From Serinus canaria (taxonomy: Eukaryota > Chordata > Aves > Passeriformes > Fringillidae), in assembly GCF_022539315.1 (NCBI RefSeq), contig NC_066315.1:99491990-99555989 (forward strand): a stretch of 64,000 nucleotides of DNA, read 5' to 3'. The translations under genes and the position numbers were made by a program. The notes beneath the pieces are model-generated. The model worked only from the letters and a program-made list of their open reading frames with translations. It did not search any database and had not been told where the DNA came from. This document shows, piece by piece, positions 14,701-26,668 of the stretch; the first letter of the stretch is position 1, and each line of letters starts with the position of its first letter.

Positions 14701-15209
14701 GCCTACACTGCTTTTGTTCTTATACCAGAATGGGTTCCCCTATAAAAATCACAGCCACTCAAGAGAGACTTTTTTAAAGGTCAGATCAAGCAATGGACCT
14801 GAAAGAAGACGAAGCCAGCTTAGAAAAGGATATTTCAGAACTACAAAATAAAGAAAATAATTTGATCTTTAATGACAGGCTTTTCAATTATTCTGGAAGT
14901 CCCTTTACATTTTGCAATTCTTCTTCTCTAACTGCAAGATTTTGCTGCACTGTCTGCAGTAGACAGGACAAACAGCAGAGTGGCTGCACTGGCTGCATGA
15001 AGAGAGATTGCAGGGGGGCTGCTCCCCTGCTAAGAATGCAAAAAGTCACCCCTACCACAGCCTGTGGTTGGAGGAGATTACTGAGTATGTTTCTCCAAGC
15101 CTTTCTGGAAAACTCTCTCAGGAAGAGCTCTGTATCAATGCAGCCATGTTGATTAAGGGTGTGACTCTTCTCACGCTCCTTTTCTGATAAAGCCTCAGAG
15201 AAGGCCAAG

Positions 15210-15256
15210 CCTTTCTGTAAGGCACCCAGGTGCCTTTCTGTAAGTCCACCCAGGTC
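15210..15256. repeat. 23-bp imperfect tandem duplication
   Basis: The unit CCTTTCTGTAAGGCACCCAG+GTG (15210-15232) is followed by a near-copy CCTTTCTGTAAGTCCACCCA+GGT from 15233. The first unit and its junction also contain the palindrome GGCACCCAGGTGCC. Confidence 0.9.
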
Positions 15257-18200
15257 TATTGCTTTGCATGCCTAAAATGGCCAGGTGGCAGATGAAACTG
15301 TAATATAGTTTAATCAGCAGGAAACTAAATAGCATATATAATCTCAGCAGTCAATCCTACAGGAGGACACTCCATTCAAACACTGCCTACCTGCACTGTA
15401 TTTACTAAAAATAGAGATGCTTTCCTGTACCTATTCTACATGCAATAACCTCAGATTACACCGAGTTATCCATTTTAGAGACAGATTATATTATTTAACA
15501 ATTCAGAACCCTTAATGGTCACTTTCTCCCTAGGCTGCTGGATCACTGGAAATCCAAACAGCTCCTGCATGAACTCTTCTAACTGACACGATGGATACAC
15601 TGGTCCACTGCCTTCACTGATGCTTCTGAAATGCTTCTGAACTAACTACCAGGCAACCTTCTGAAGATAATATTTTTTGGCAAGTTGAACTCATGTGGGT
15701 GCTTTCTTATCATCTAGCTTGGCTCCCCTTTAGCATCCTCCATGGAAAATACTCTTTCTATTAAGAGAAGCATCTGACATTTGGATGGGTGTATTATGTT
15801 TGTTTTACAGAGTCTAAAGCAAATATCCCTCAAAGCCATTACTGGAAAATATCTACATAAATATCTACATTGTTCCAGACAGTTCTACAAGCATTAATGT
15901 TGGTCATAGACTTCCCACATTTAAAAGCTTTTTGGTGTCTGCATTTCACAATGAACAACTCAGGCTTTGTCTACATTTGGCACACAGTAAAAACACACTG
16001 ACTACTGAACACAGTTTTACTGTTATTACAGATAGGGAAAATAGTTCTTAATGACGTTTGAATTGGTCACATTTTACACACTGGTCCTTATGCACATGAA
16101 AGACAAAAAACTGTGAGCTAATTCCTTTCCAACATGGTGTATTTTGTCATAGTGGACAGAGAATTGAGCTGCTTAGGGAAGAATGCTCCTCAATCACTTT
16201 CTAAATTTTCCTCTGCTGTTTAGAGGAACTTGCAACAATCTCTGCATCACAGATTAGATAAAATGGTTATGCTGCTTTACTTCTGTCCTTAATTCTAATG
16301 TAAATATTTTCCTAAAAACTTGAAAACATCTGCAATATTAAAAAAAAATTCAAAATATTTAATTTATGAAGTGGAACAAAAAGATATGGGCTGCATTCAT
16401 TTTACTTTTACTAAATCTGACTACTAGGATTCACATCCCAGCTCTTACAAACTTTTAATTTCCTCTCATGTAAAATTGTAGTGAAATGGAGCAGAGTTCA
16501 TTTGATATGCTGTACAGTGAGAACTGAGAAGGACCAGACCTGTATCTGTACCACACCAAACACCAGAAAGTACTGAAGCTCTCCTGATATTTTCTAGAGA
16601 GAATAATGATGTCCTCGGCAAAGAGTGGCACCAGCAATTACTTCACTGCAATCGGCAAGACAAACTGATATCTATGACTGCACTGTACTGAAAAAACCTA
16701 TGACTCCTCCATGCTAACCTTTAATATCAAACAGAGTAACAGCTTTTACAAGCTCTTAAGAAAGGCACTACCCTTTTTATTTTCACAGACAGCTGAACTG
16801 AAGACATGTATAAAATACCCAAGGTCAAACCAGGTAATGTACTCTTGATTAAAGCTACATTTCAAAGCTCTTCTTCCTGATCTAGTTTGCCCTTTTGCTT
16901 CTCCTGTGTCAATAAGGAAGACAAAAGTCATAAGAAACTGAAGTAATGCATAACAGATACCACAAATCAGCATGATACATGATTACAGTCTGCTGTGAGC
17001 AGCTCACAAATTGAGGAGAATTCAAACAATAGCACATGTTCTGTGATCTGGACATTGAGAACTCCCTTGACTCCTTTTCCTGTGAGCAAGCCATTGAGAA
17101 ACACTGACATTTGGTCAATATAAAACACACCAGGAGAGCACAGACTGCCCAATACAACTGCCATTGTGGTTTTCCTAGCTGTAAACTGATTCCTCCCCCT
17201 TCATCTCCACTGCTGATTCGTCACAGCTCCTTTAACCAGTGCTGACAACAGTCTATTCACATCACTGTGCATTGTATCACACACAGAGTTTCAGACTCAT
17301 CCTTAGAAAGGCATCTAACTGTATCTCAAACTACCAAACAGAAAAATAGAAAGCAACATGCCTTAATTTGCAAAGGACAGTGAGCAGGGGGTAAAGAAAA
17401 ATCCAAACAAACAAAAGAGGATGAATGCTTTCAATTTAGTCTCATTCTTTAAATAGAACAGAATATTACCAATGGAAGAGCCAAAAGATCCCCGCACCTA
17501 TACACTTTCACTAACTGGGCTTAGGAATAAGTCTGCTGTAAAACCAACAAATGAGATAAGTGAAAAAACAGTTTCCATAACATTTTATCTTACCATAATC
17601 AAAGAACTTACATGGGCAGAACAAAAATCAACCTTGAGCTTTGTGAACAGAACACAATGCAACAGGGGCACAATCATTCCAAGAAACCAAAGCAAATTTA
17701 CTCCGAATTCCATCTTGCACAAGAACAGAAAGTCATGCCTGAAAGGACTGTTTTTATTTAAATGGTGAAACACTGATGCTTGTGATACTCTAGGAATACA
17801 CACAATACTGGACCATCATACTTTGTTTCTGAGTCTGCAGAATGCCTCTGGCACAATCTGACTATAGTGTGTCAGTGCAGTACAGTGCAGTAAAACTGCA
17901 GATTTGGCTCTATATCACATCTCAGCAGACTCTTCTGAAAGGCATCCCCCCCAAATAATCCATGGAATATTTATAAGCTGGAGACTAAAGTGTGCCTCTG
18001 GGAGAGAATGGTACAGGGGAAGTGATATAGGGGACTGGACGACGAGGAAGCAAGAGGCAGAGCCCCATTTGGTGCAGGGGGAACAAAGGGAAGGAAAGCA
18101 CCTTGTTTCCAGAGTTCCCTCACCTTCTCAAGTTGGTAGCAGATCTGGAAGTCATCATTCAGGGGAGAAACTCTCTATTACCTGCACACGTGTAACACAT

Positions 18201-21200
18201 GCACTATTGCTCATACAATTGTATATGCAGAAAGAACTTGGCTGCAGAAAACTGCACCTGGTAAGTCAGTTCTAGCTCAGAGCACCAACCAAGGCATGCA
18301 GATGAGTGAGTCACGGATCTGAATTGATACCTGCAACTGTATTACATTTAACTGGAAGGAGATGTGTGTTGAGAAAGGTCTTGAGTTCAAACACGTGAGC
18401 AGCTCCTGGGAAGAAATGCAAAACCTGAACTGAGGCCCCATTATGGAACAGAAAGACAATTAAACAGCTGCAAATAAAGGGAAGCCCTTCTTGTGCTCAG
18501 CCACAGTTGCCCTGGTTGTGCTGCCCTGTCTACTGGCACAGCCCATGTCACTCAACACCTTCCACTATTGGTGGGAAGCATTTTTATTGCTTTTCCTGTT
18601 TTAAGTATGTTGAAACTCAATGTAATTCCATATATTTCCTTTCCTTCACACTCCTTACTGGTCTCCAGTCCACAACGAAGAGAAGAATAATTTAAATGCC
18701 CTCTTCTGTTTACATTTTGAGAAACAACTAGGATTTGATTATTTATCTTTTAGCAAGAGAGAAATAAGTGAAGAGTCCTCACATTCCCCAGAAATGAACA
18801 CAAGTGCTTCATCCAACTGGGCAGTTCAGGCTTTAAAAATTTCTGTTGAGGCCATATAACTGGAGAAGGAATTCTCCTTCATTGAAATGGTAGTTTCTTA
18901 ATGCAAAGAGAACTTCAAACAAATAAATATTTCAAAAGATTATGTTTCTAGAAAGTTTGTATCCTGAAGCCAAGGTTCTACTCTTTACTTTGATTTCTGT
19001 CATCATCTGAGAAACAAGTATGTTACCTGCCCTCTTTTAAACTACTTAAAAGCAGAAATGCACATAAAGCCTAATCTTTGATTTGTTAATAGTTTTATTA
19101 TTTATATACAACAACAGTTGGGAATTTCCAGCATACTCCAATAAGAGTTTCTGATGGATTCTTTTCACTTGAGAATTATGAAGGAAGAATGGATTTACTA
19201 ATAAGATGAAAACAACTGTTCTGAAAACAATGCCCATTTCCCCCCCTTTTTTTCTGCTGGTATGCTTTGTCTGATTACATTGATACATAAAATAGAAAAA
19301 AATGAAATTATTAAGAAACGGTCAAAGGAGGATTGGGAATAGCAGATAGATAAGCCAACCTTACACACCTAGGTAGATATGCAAGAATCTCACTGTGACA
19401 AAAATGACACATTATCTTCTATCTCAATTGCCCAGAGGCCCAAATAATAGAAAATGATCAATTTATCAAAAATAAAACAATGAACAAACGAAACAAGGTA
19501 AAGCAAAGAAATTGATCTGAAATTATTAGTAAGTGGAGAGAAAAAAGGGAAATATTATCAGCCACCAAATTTAGATCAAGACCACAAGTCATAGGTTTGT
19601 GCACTGAAACAGAAAAAAAAAAGGCAATGCAAGTAAAAATCCAAACATGGATTCTGCTCAGAAGACTTTCAGCCAGTGTTGCAATAACTGTTACACATGT
19701 GTAAGGTGAGAGAAATCTCCAGAAAATAAGCAGCTGAAATCTCTCCAAAAGAGAGTGATAGTGAGATATGCCTCTGACTCCATTTTAAGAGAGAAAATTG
19801 ATAAAACATCAGTGATGATAAACATTTCAGGCAGTAAGTCCCCAGAAGAAGCCATGATCTTTTTCACAGGTTTTCACAGATTTCTATGGAGGTACAGGGA
19901 ATTACTGAGTGTTGTGCTTAAAAAGCACTGTTCTTGATAAACATTTTTGTATGGAACTTTTTTTCAGGCAAACAGGACAGCACCACACTGGTTAAAACAG
20001 AAGCACCTGTCTCGGTGCTCTGAGGTCCACACTGTAATTTACAAAACTAGAATCAATCCTATTAGAGGCAGAGGGAAACTGAGACTTTTTGCTTGGAAAG
20101 CCTTTCCTGTTTCTCCTCCGGGAAAAAAGTGTACTTGTGCTCATAGCCTACTGTTGAAGATAACACCCATCTTCTGGAACAATGAGGCTGAGATGAAGAA
20201 ATCTGTCTTGCTTGTGAATAAAGACACTTGTCTTAAGCTCATCCCACAGGCTGAAAGGTTTAGAATTAAATGTTTTGGAACTGCCCTTCAATTATTTCCT
20301 TTCTAAAGAAATTCATGGAATGCATAACCATTTACTTTTTGTTATTTTTTTCTATATTTCAGTTTTTGTGGTCTTCTGTGTATTTCTGACAACCTCACAG
20401 TATCCATACCATATCCACATTTCATGTTTACTGTAACTGCCTTTTAGCCAGGCAACCTTGATTGCTCAGAATCCAACTGTACATTTACTCAAGTTCCTGA
20501 ACACTTACCTGTGCTATGCTCTTCATATAGTGTGGAAATAAAAGATCTCACTAGCAATGTCTCTTTGGTGGTTTCCAGGATCTTTTGTTCTTTTTCCCTC
20601 CTCATATCCATTCTGCTCATTTCCATCAGGACATAGGCTAAGCCCCCTCAACATTATGCAGTCCCATACATTTAACATTTGCCTCATTAAAGAGACATAA
20701 GAGCTGAATTTCTGCCAAAATACTTGGTACTTTATTACTTTTGCTTTATTTGTGAACCCATATTTATTATCTTCGCCCACATATAATCTTCTCTTTTCAT
20801 CCTCTAAAAAGGTATAACTTGTTTACAACTTAGTAAAAGCATGCCTAAAATAATTTTTAATATTAATATAATAATTCTTTCAACATACTGTATATTAGGA
20901 TGATCTCCCTGACACAGGTACAGAATGGTATATTTATAAATAAGTTTACAAATTTCTATGAATAAGCTTTAATAGAGGTCTCACTCTTGTCATTCTTACA
21001 TAACATAATTTGCTGGTTACTATCAGGTCAAAACCCCCAAATTTTGCCTGTGTTAGCTGTGCTCTCTGCACCACAACCTCCTCTGTGGACAACCTCCCAT
21101 CTCGACCTCAGCCCCTACTGACAGGAGCTGCCTACAAACCTCAGAGGAAAGAGGTGACTGACCAGTGCAGAACTGGTTAGTTCTGCTGTGATGCAAAACA

Positions 21201-24112
21201 AAACCAAACAAAACCACCAAACCCCCAAAAACAAAGACTTCCATGTAGCTAAAAGAAAATGAAACTTGGGGGAACTAGTGACTACATCTGACCCCCTTTT
21301 TTTGAAGAATTGTAACAATGCTGATGTAATGATCTATATTTTTCTACAATCAGTTTTGTAGAATGTAGAGAAAGGCTTCCTGGCATATGCCTCTTTAGAG
21401 AAAAGCTTTTCAAACCCACTCTGTTTGTGGTAAAAAGCAAGTTTATGGCAAACTTGCTGAGAAAAAAGGTTTCTACGATCCTGACAATGTAAGGAAAAAG
21501 GACAACCAACTAAATGAATATAGAAGTCATACTGGACCAACAAGTTCCTTTACACTTAAAGCCTACTTCTACATTCCCTGAACAGAATAAACTCTAGTGG
21601 CAACACCATAGCTTTATAGCATTCTACTACTCTTTAATAAACTGGTTTTTAATAATTGCTACAGTAGTGTTGGCAATTACATGTTTGACATAGTTGGGCC
21701 AATATATAAGTTGAGGCCAAGAAATTACACCTGTGCTGACCATTAAACTTCTCCACAATGTAGTTGGGAAGGAAACTCCATAAAGAATAAATATCCAAAA
21801 TCTGCACCACTAGGATTTCAGGATGCAAATGCTCAGAATGCAGATCTTCCCAAACTCAAGCTTCTAAACCAAAAGAAAGGTAGTGAATCCTTCTTAAAGA
21901 AAGAAAAAAAACCAGCATGGAGGCAAAAGCAGAGAATAAAGAAATGTAGTAAGAGATTTTGGTCAGAAAATGTATTTAAGGGTTATTTTGATATTCAGTC
22001 CAAATAATTTACACAAACAAATATATGAAAAACAAAAACAAAACAAAAACTCCCAGCCTCCCTGCCATGTTCATGAAAGAAAACCAAAACTGAAAGGTTG
22101 TTCTCAGAAGATCCATATATCTGATTTCAAGATTCACCTTTCCATGCATTAGCACTTATATGTGAAAACTGCTTAAACTCATCTCTTTTTTTTTTTGATT
22201 ACAATTAATGGAATTATCAGGGGAGTATTAAGAGGAGGAACAACTAATTTTTGAACCAATTCTAGAATTAATTATCTTTCAGAAATTTTATTATTTGGTA
22301 TGTCCATTAAACAGGATCTCTACTGATACGTCTTACACGTATTTTCCACTGCTTAATTTAGGCACAAATTAAACTTCAGGTTGAACCCCACAATGTAACA
22401 AACAATTCTAATTAAATCAGAAAGAATACTTTTACAAAAGACACAACTGAAACAATTTCTCTAAAGTCAAATAAACCTTTAAAAAATTCTGGCAGCATCA
22501 CTGTTGACTTGTACTAAAATGAACAAAATTAGGTTTAACTTAATTATGAGAAGTAGAGAGACACCCTTGAACTGCTTAGTTTCCCAGTCTGATTTGTCTT
22601 AAAATTGGGATTACAACCAAACTGATAAATACCATGACTCTATTTTGGTTTAGTCTGAGGTGTAAAATTTATTTTTCAAGCATAGACGCTTAGTCTTTGG
22701 ACTTTTTCAACACAGTATCAACTGTATTTTATTTTCTTATTTCTTAACTTCTGCATTCCACCATCTTTCTTTTTCCAAATCTGTCAGTGCAGTGTTAATT
22801 TAGAAAAACACAGCCACCCAAACCCTGGCTTCTTGTAGATCCTAATATAAACAAGGCTGTGTACATCTCTTAGTGCAGAGCAGGCTGTGTATGCAGAGGC
22901 AGGCCAGTGAGCAGTTTCTTAAGAAGAAATATGACTCTTGGCCTTTCTTTATCCCGTCATGTGAAACTCACTACTTGAAAAAAAGAAAAACTGCCCATCT
23001 CTAAGTGAAAAAATGCATGTGGTATTTAAGAAAACTTAAACTTCAAATGTAAATAATTTGACAGTATCCCATATAACATGCCATTAAATTTGCAATGCTC
23101 TTCTTTTTTAAGCATTTAACTCACCGTTATTATACAGTTGTTATATTAAATTTTGTACCTAAACATGCATTTCACAGTAGGTTAGGTTTAAAGTAAGAGA
23201 CTATAGAACACACTTGTTCTATAGAGCATAGTAAAAAAAAAAAAATTCCCATAGACAGAACTTCAAATACATTTGTGTTACGTAATGATTAATAAGGTGA
23301 TGTATTCTTTAACCAACCAACTCTGCCACTGAGAACATGCACATACTCAGCAATGAATTGTAAATGAACAGATTGAATTAAATTCTGTAGAAGTGGAATA
23401 AAAATAAGTGACTCTCAATGTTCCCTGCAATATAATGAAGCTGGCTTTGGTCATAGTTTACTCTTTCTCCCACGCATACACTGGAAGAGTCTTAAACCAA
23501 GAACAGCACATAAATAACACCACAACTGACAGAATGACCCACAACTTCCTTCTGAAATCCACTCATAAATCCTGCATGCAGATTCTAGATAACCATCATC
23601 GGCACTTTTACTTCATTTGAAGACATTTTGAGATGCTGACCCTGAACAATGATTCATAATCAGGATTCTGGAGTTAAGCTGTATCAGCATGTTTGCTGTA
23701 CTCTTTCTTTAACTTGCCAGGAGGAATACACATATTTTTAAGGTTTTCTTTATTGGCAGTTATCTGTACTCTAGATAAGTTATAAACCTTCAAGGCAATT
23801 TCAAACTATGCTGATTAACTCTGCTATTTTCCTTTCCTATGTTTTAATAACTACTTCTATGATTTTAATATGCAAAATTCAAACAAAATGTCCCTCGGTG
23901 CAGTCCAGCCTTACAGAGAAGCCTTCCCTTCCTGCTGCTCAGTACCCCAGAGTCTGGTCATTTTTGCCAGTCACACTGGCCCACTGTGCCAGCTCACTGA
24001 TTCAGCCCTGTACCAGCACCTATTCACATCTGTCCTCAATTCTGTGATGCAAAATAAACACAGTCTTTTCTCTTTTAATAATAAATGCAACAGAAGGCTC
24101 TTTCTTTGTTAT

Positions 24113-24194
24113 AAAGTATATTGATGCTTTATATACTGAGGGTAACAGTATATTGATTAAAGTATATTACTGTGTCTATGCTGAGGGTAACACT
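24113..24194. repeat. Diverged tandem duplication, period about 46 bp
   Basis: AAAGTATATT...CTGAGGGTAACA occurs at 24113-24149 and again at 24159-24194. The ends are conserved and the middle is diverged, so this is an older local duplication. Confidence 0.75.
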
Positions 24195-25264
24195 GAGTGT
24201 CTTGGTGCTTCAGCAGTCTTTTGCTCAGGCTTGAAAAGCTCCTCAAGTGTATTGCAAAAGCCTGTAGTTTAACTCTGTAGAAAGGATATGGAAAAATATA
24301 TCTCCAAATTAAATACAGGATACTAATAGAGAAAACTAAATGCAGACAAGCTCAGCTGATGGACCTGCTTGCAATTCTCCAATTTGCTGAATGGATTACA
24401 TTTCCAAACGAGGCTGAGTTGCCATGTTACACTAACATGTCCTGCACCTATTATTGCCCCGTGTGTGCAGTCAGGTAAAAAAAAAAATTAGGAAAAACAT
24501 TCATCAGTTGTTCAGGAAAAACTGAAAAATTTGATGACTAGGAGAGGAAAGAACTGTTTCCTCGACAGAATAAAGCCAGCTTTGCTGTATTGTTTCGAAG
24601 AAAACGAAGACTAATAAAACATCAAAGAGAGTCCAAGTGTACTTTCATGCATCTGTCATGACTCTGCCTAGTCTTTAGATTTTATTACTCCTTTAAACTG
24701 AGGTTAGGGAATATTTTATGTTTCTCTGCCTTTGACTTTCAACCTTTTTGCTTGTTCTAAAACCGCAGGAAACAGAACCAGTCACACACAGTGAAGCATG
24801 TGGGAAAATGTATGGTTTAAATTTATGTTTGAGCAGCCCATTGAGGGCAGCTTAAACAGTTCTCCACTGGCAATTAGTTAATAAGAAAAAGTATTTGTCA
24901 CATCAATTTTAAAAGGCAGAGAAGGTACTGTGTTTATAAACTACCTCCTATCTTTTTATATATTTGAGAAGTGCTATTGTCTTCTCTAGGTATGGAAGGC
25001 CTTTGTGAACCAAAGTTGTTTTAACAGGGGGGGTACCTGCCTGTATGCATTCTGGCTATTTCTGAACGGTATTTTCATACTGCTTCATCCTCCAAACTGA
25101 AAATACAAATGCACTTGGAGGTTTCTCTAGCTACTTCTTATTCCATATCTTTGTACTTCTAAATACTAGGATTATAACATCATGGTTACATTTTGATTAC
25201 CAAAATTAAGATAGAATTGGTTAAATCGAATGATTTTTGTTTTGCAAGTGAAAGCAAGAAGGGG

Positions 25265-25282
25265 AACAACAACAACAACAAC
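25265..25282. repeat. (AAC)6 microsatellite
   Basis: Six AAC units followed by an A-run. Confidence 0.93.
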
Positions 25283-25505
25283 AAAAATCACAGCAACACA
25301 TGAAATGGTTATTTCATAGAATTCCCAGTGCATATTTTAAGAAACCACAATTCTGCCTCTTGAGAGTGTGGCCTATTAGTTAGTAAACAGTGAAAAATTC
25401 AAGCATTACACACTGGAGAATGACTTCTGTCCTATCTGGCAGCCACCTCTGTTTAGAAGACTCATCAGTGAGGCTAAAGTGATTACTCTATAAATATAAC
25501 CTCTC

Positions 25506-25519
25506 TTTTTTTTTTTTTT
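25506..25519. repeat. Poly(T) run, 14 nt
   Basis: Uninterrupted T run after CTCTC. Confidence 0.93.
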
Positions 25520-26532
25520 CTTATTACTATTAAATAACAATTTAGTGGTTGGTTAAGGCTTATAGTTTATCAGGTAAGTGGAGAAAACTTGTTCGTGAAT
25601 TAACCAAACAAAATTTGCTTCTAACTTAAGCAATGAATTTTTAAGGTTTGACTGTGATACTGCATGAGAAACTTTAAAAGGAAAAAAATGAAGAAACTTT
25701 ATCATCACAGTGAGTTGTTTATATATGAACCAGAATAGATGGAAGGAAATAATATTATGGTTTTCTTGTATCACCATAAAAATTTAGTTCTTAAAATCTC
25801 ATCACATGAAACATTTCATATTAATACTTTTCTCATGCTGCTAGAAGTAAAAATTATTAGTCCTATATTTACTAAGCACTTACCAAATGTAAAAAGAATC
25901 ACTGCCTTTAAAAATAATGTTCTCTAGATAACAACAGCAACAATAATAATAGTGCTTAGCTTAATTTATCATAAATCTATCCGCATTTACTGCACTGCAC
26001 CTTATGAAGAAAAGAGTATACCAATGCACCTAATTGCAATGCCACACTAGACAAAAGAAGCAGAGAATGCCAAGGCAGCTTTTCTGACCTCAGCCTATAG
26101 GAGGGAATTTACTGATGACTGTGCATGCCAGCAATTAAACCTTATGTCTACAAGAGTGCAAGGCAAGTCAAAAATATGCTTTGTTTTAAGAAGTGCTGCT
26201 GTTGAGAAAAGAGTTATCTTTCTTCTCTCACTGAGAGCTGAATCTGTGGACCACAACAGAACAGAACAACAGAACCCAACAACAGAGTTGGGTTTTTTTT
26301 CGATTACCTAATATAGGATAGACATTTCAGAAATTGGCTGAAACCCCCCCAGGACAGAATAACTGCAAAGAAAAAGAAAATCTGTGTCTTTTCCATCTAT
26401 ATCAGCTCAAATATAAAATCAATTTTCTTCGGCCAAGCTCACATCCCTTCTGTTTGCTTTTCTGAGAACTTGTATAATTTAGGTTTATTAGCCCCAATGT
26501 TCACACAGAGACCAATTTAGGCCTGCACACTT

Positions 26533-26602
26533 AAGTATATCTGAAGGGAAAGAAGACTGATAAAGACTTCTTTATCAGTCTTCTTTCCCTTCAGATATAC
26601 TT
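26533..26602. repeat. Perfect 33-bp inverted repeat, 4-nt loop (hairpin A)
   Basis: The left arm 26533-26565 and right arm 26570-26602 are exact reverse complements over 33 bp, with loop ACTT (26566-26569). Pairing stops abruptly at both ends (T at 26532 against C at 26603). Chance cannot produce this in 64 kb. It is not flanked by recognisable mobile-element ends. It is probably a recent fold-back (template-switch) copy or an assembly artefact. If transcribed as part of the GNAL intron, it would fold into a 33-bp duplex. Confidence 0.97.
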
Positions 26603-26616
26603 CAGATATACTTCAG
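26590..26616. repeat. 11-bp tandem duplication at the edge of hairpin A
   Basis: TTCAGATATAC occurs at 26590-26600 and again at 26601-26611, followed by a partial third copy TTCAG (26612-26616). It spans the end of hairpin A and reaches the first base of hairpin B, so it probably arose in the same replication event. Confidence 0.95.
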
Positions 26617-26668
26617 AATCCTGCCCTCAACCAGTACTGGGGCAAAGTACTGGTTGAGGGCAGGATTC
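26616..26668. repeat. Perfect 23-bp inverted repeat, 7-nt loop (hairpin B)
   Basis: The left arm 26616-26638 and right arm 26646-26668 are exact reverse complements over 23 bp, with loop GGGGCAA (26639-26645). It begins 13 nt after hairpin A ends. Pairing does not extend beyond the arms (A at 26615 against C at 26669). The same remarks apply as for hairpin A. Confidence 0.97.

Larger units (their letters stand above)
6277..26532. other. Non-coding stretch
   Basis: AT-rich intronic sequence with homopolymers and small duplications noted separately. Several 60-150 codon frames (for example 13996-14448 plus, 14793-15152 plus, 19947-20306 plus) lack recognisable domains and convincing splice borders. 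Confidence 0.55.

Noticed and set aside
14793..15152. Plus-strand frame beginning with a charged, coiled-coil-like stretch (KEDEASLEKDISELQNKENN)
   Set aside because: Only the first 25 or so codons look helical, the rest is unstructured Cys/Ser-rich, and no splice or homology support was seen.
23201..23224. 10-bp inverted repeat CTATAGAACA / TGTTCTATAG with a 4-nt loop
   Set aside because: About one such short hairpin is expected by chance in a 64-kb AT-rich sequence.
26273..26300. A stem-loop AACCCAAC/GTTGGGTT followed by a T8 run, resembling a bacterial Rho-independent terminator
   Set aside because: The context is vertebrate intron. An 8-bp stem next to a T-run is expected by chance in AT-rich DNA, and there is no bacterial gene nearby.
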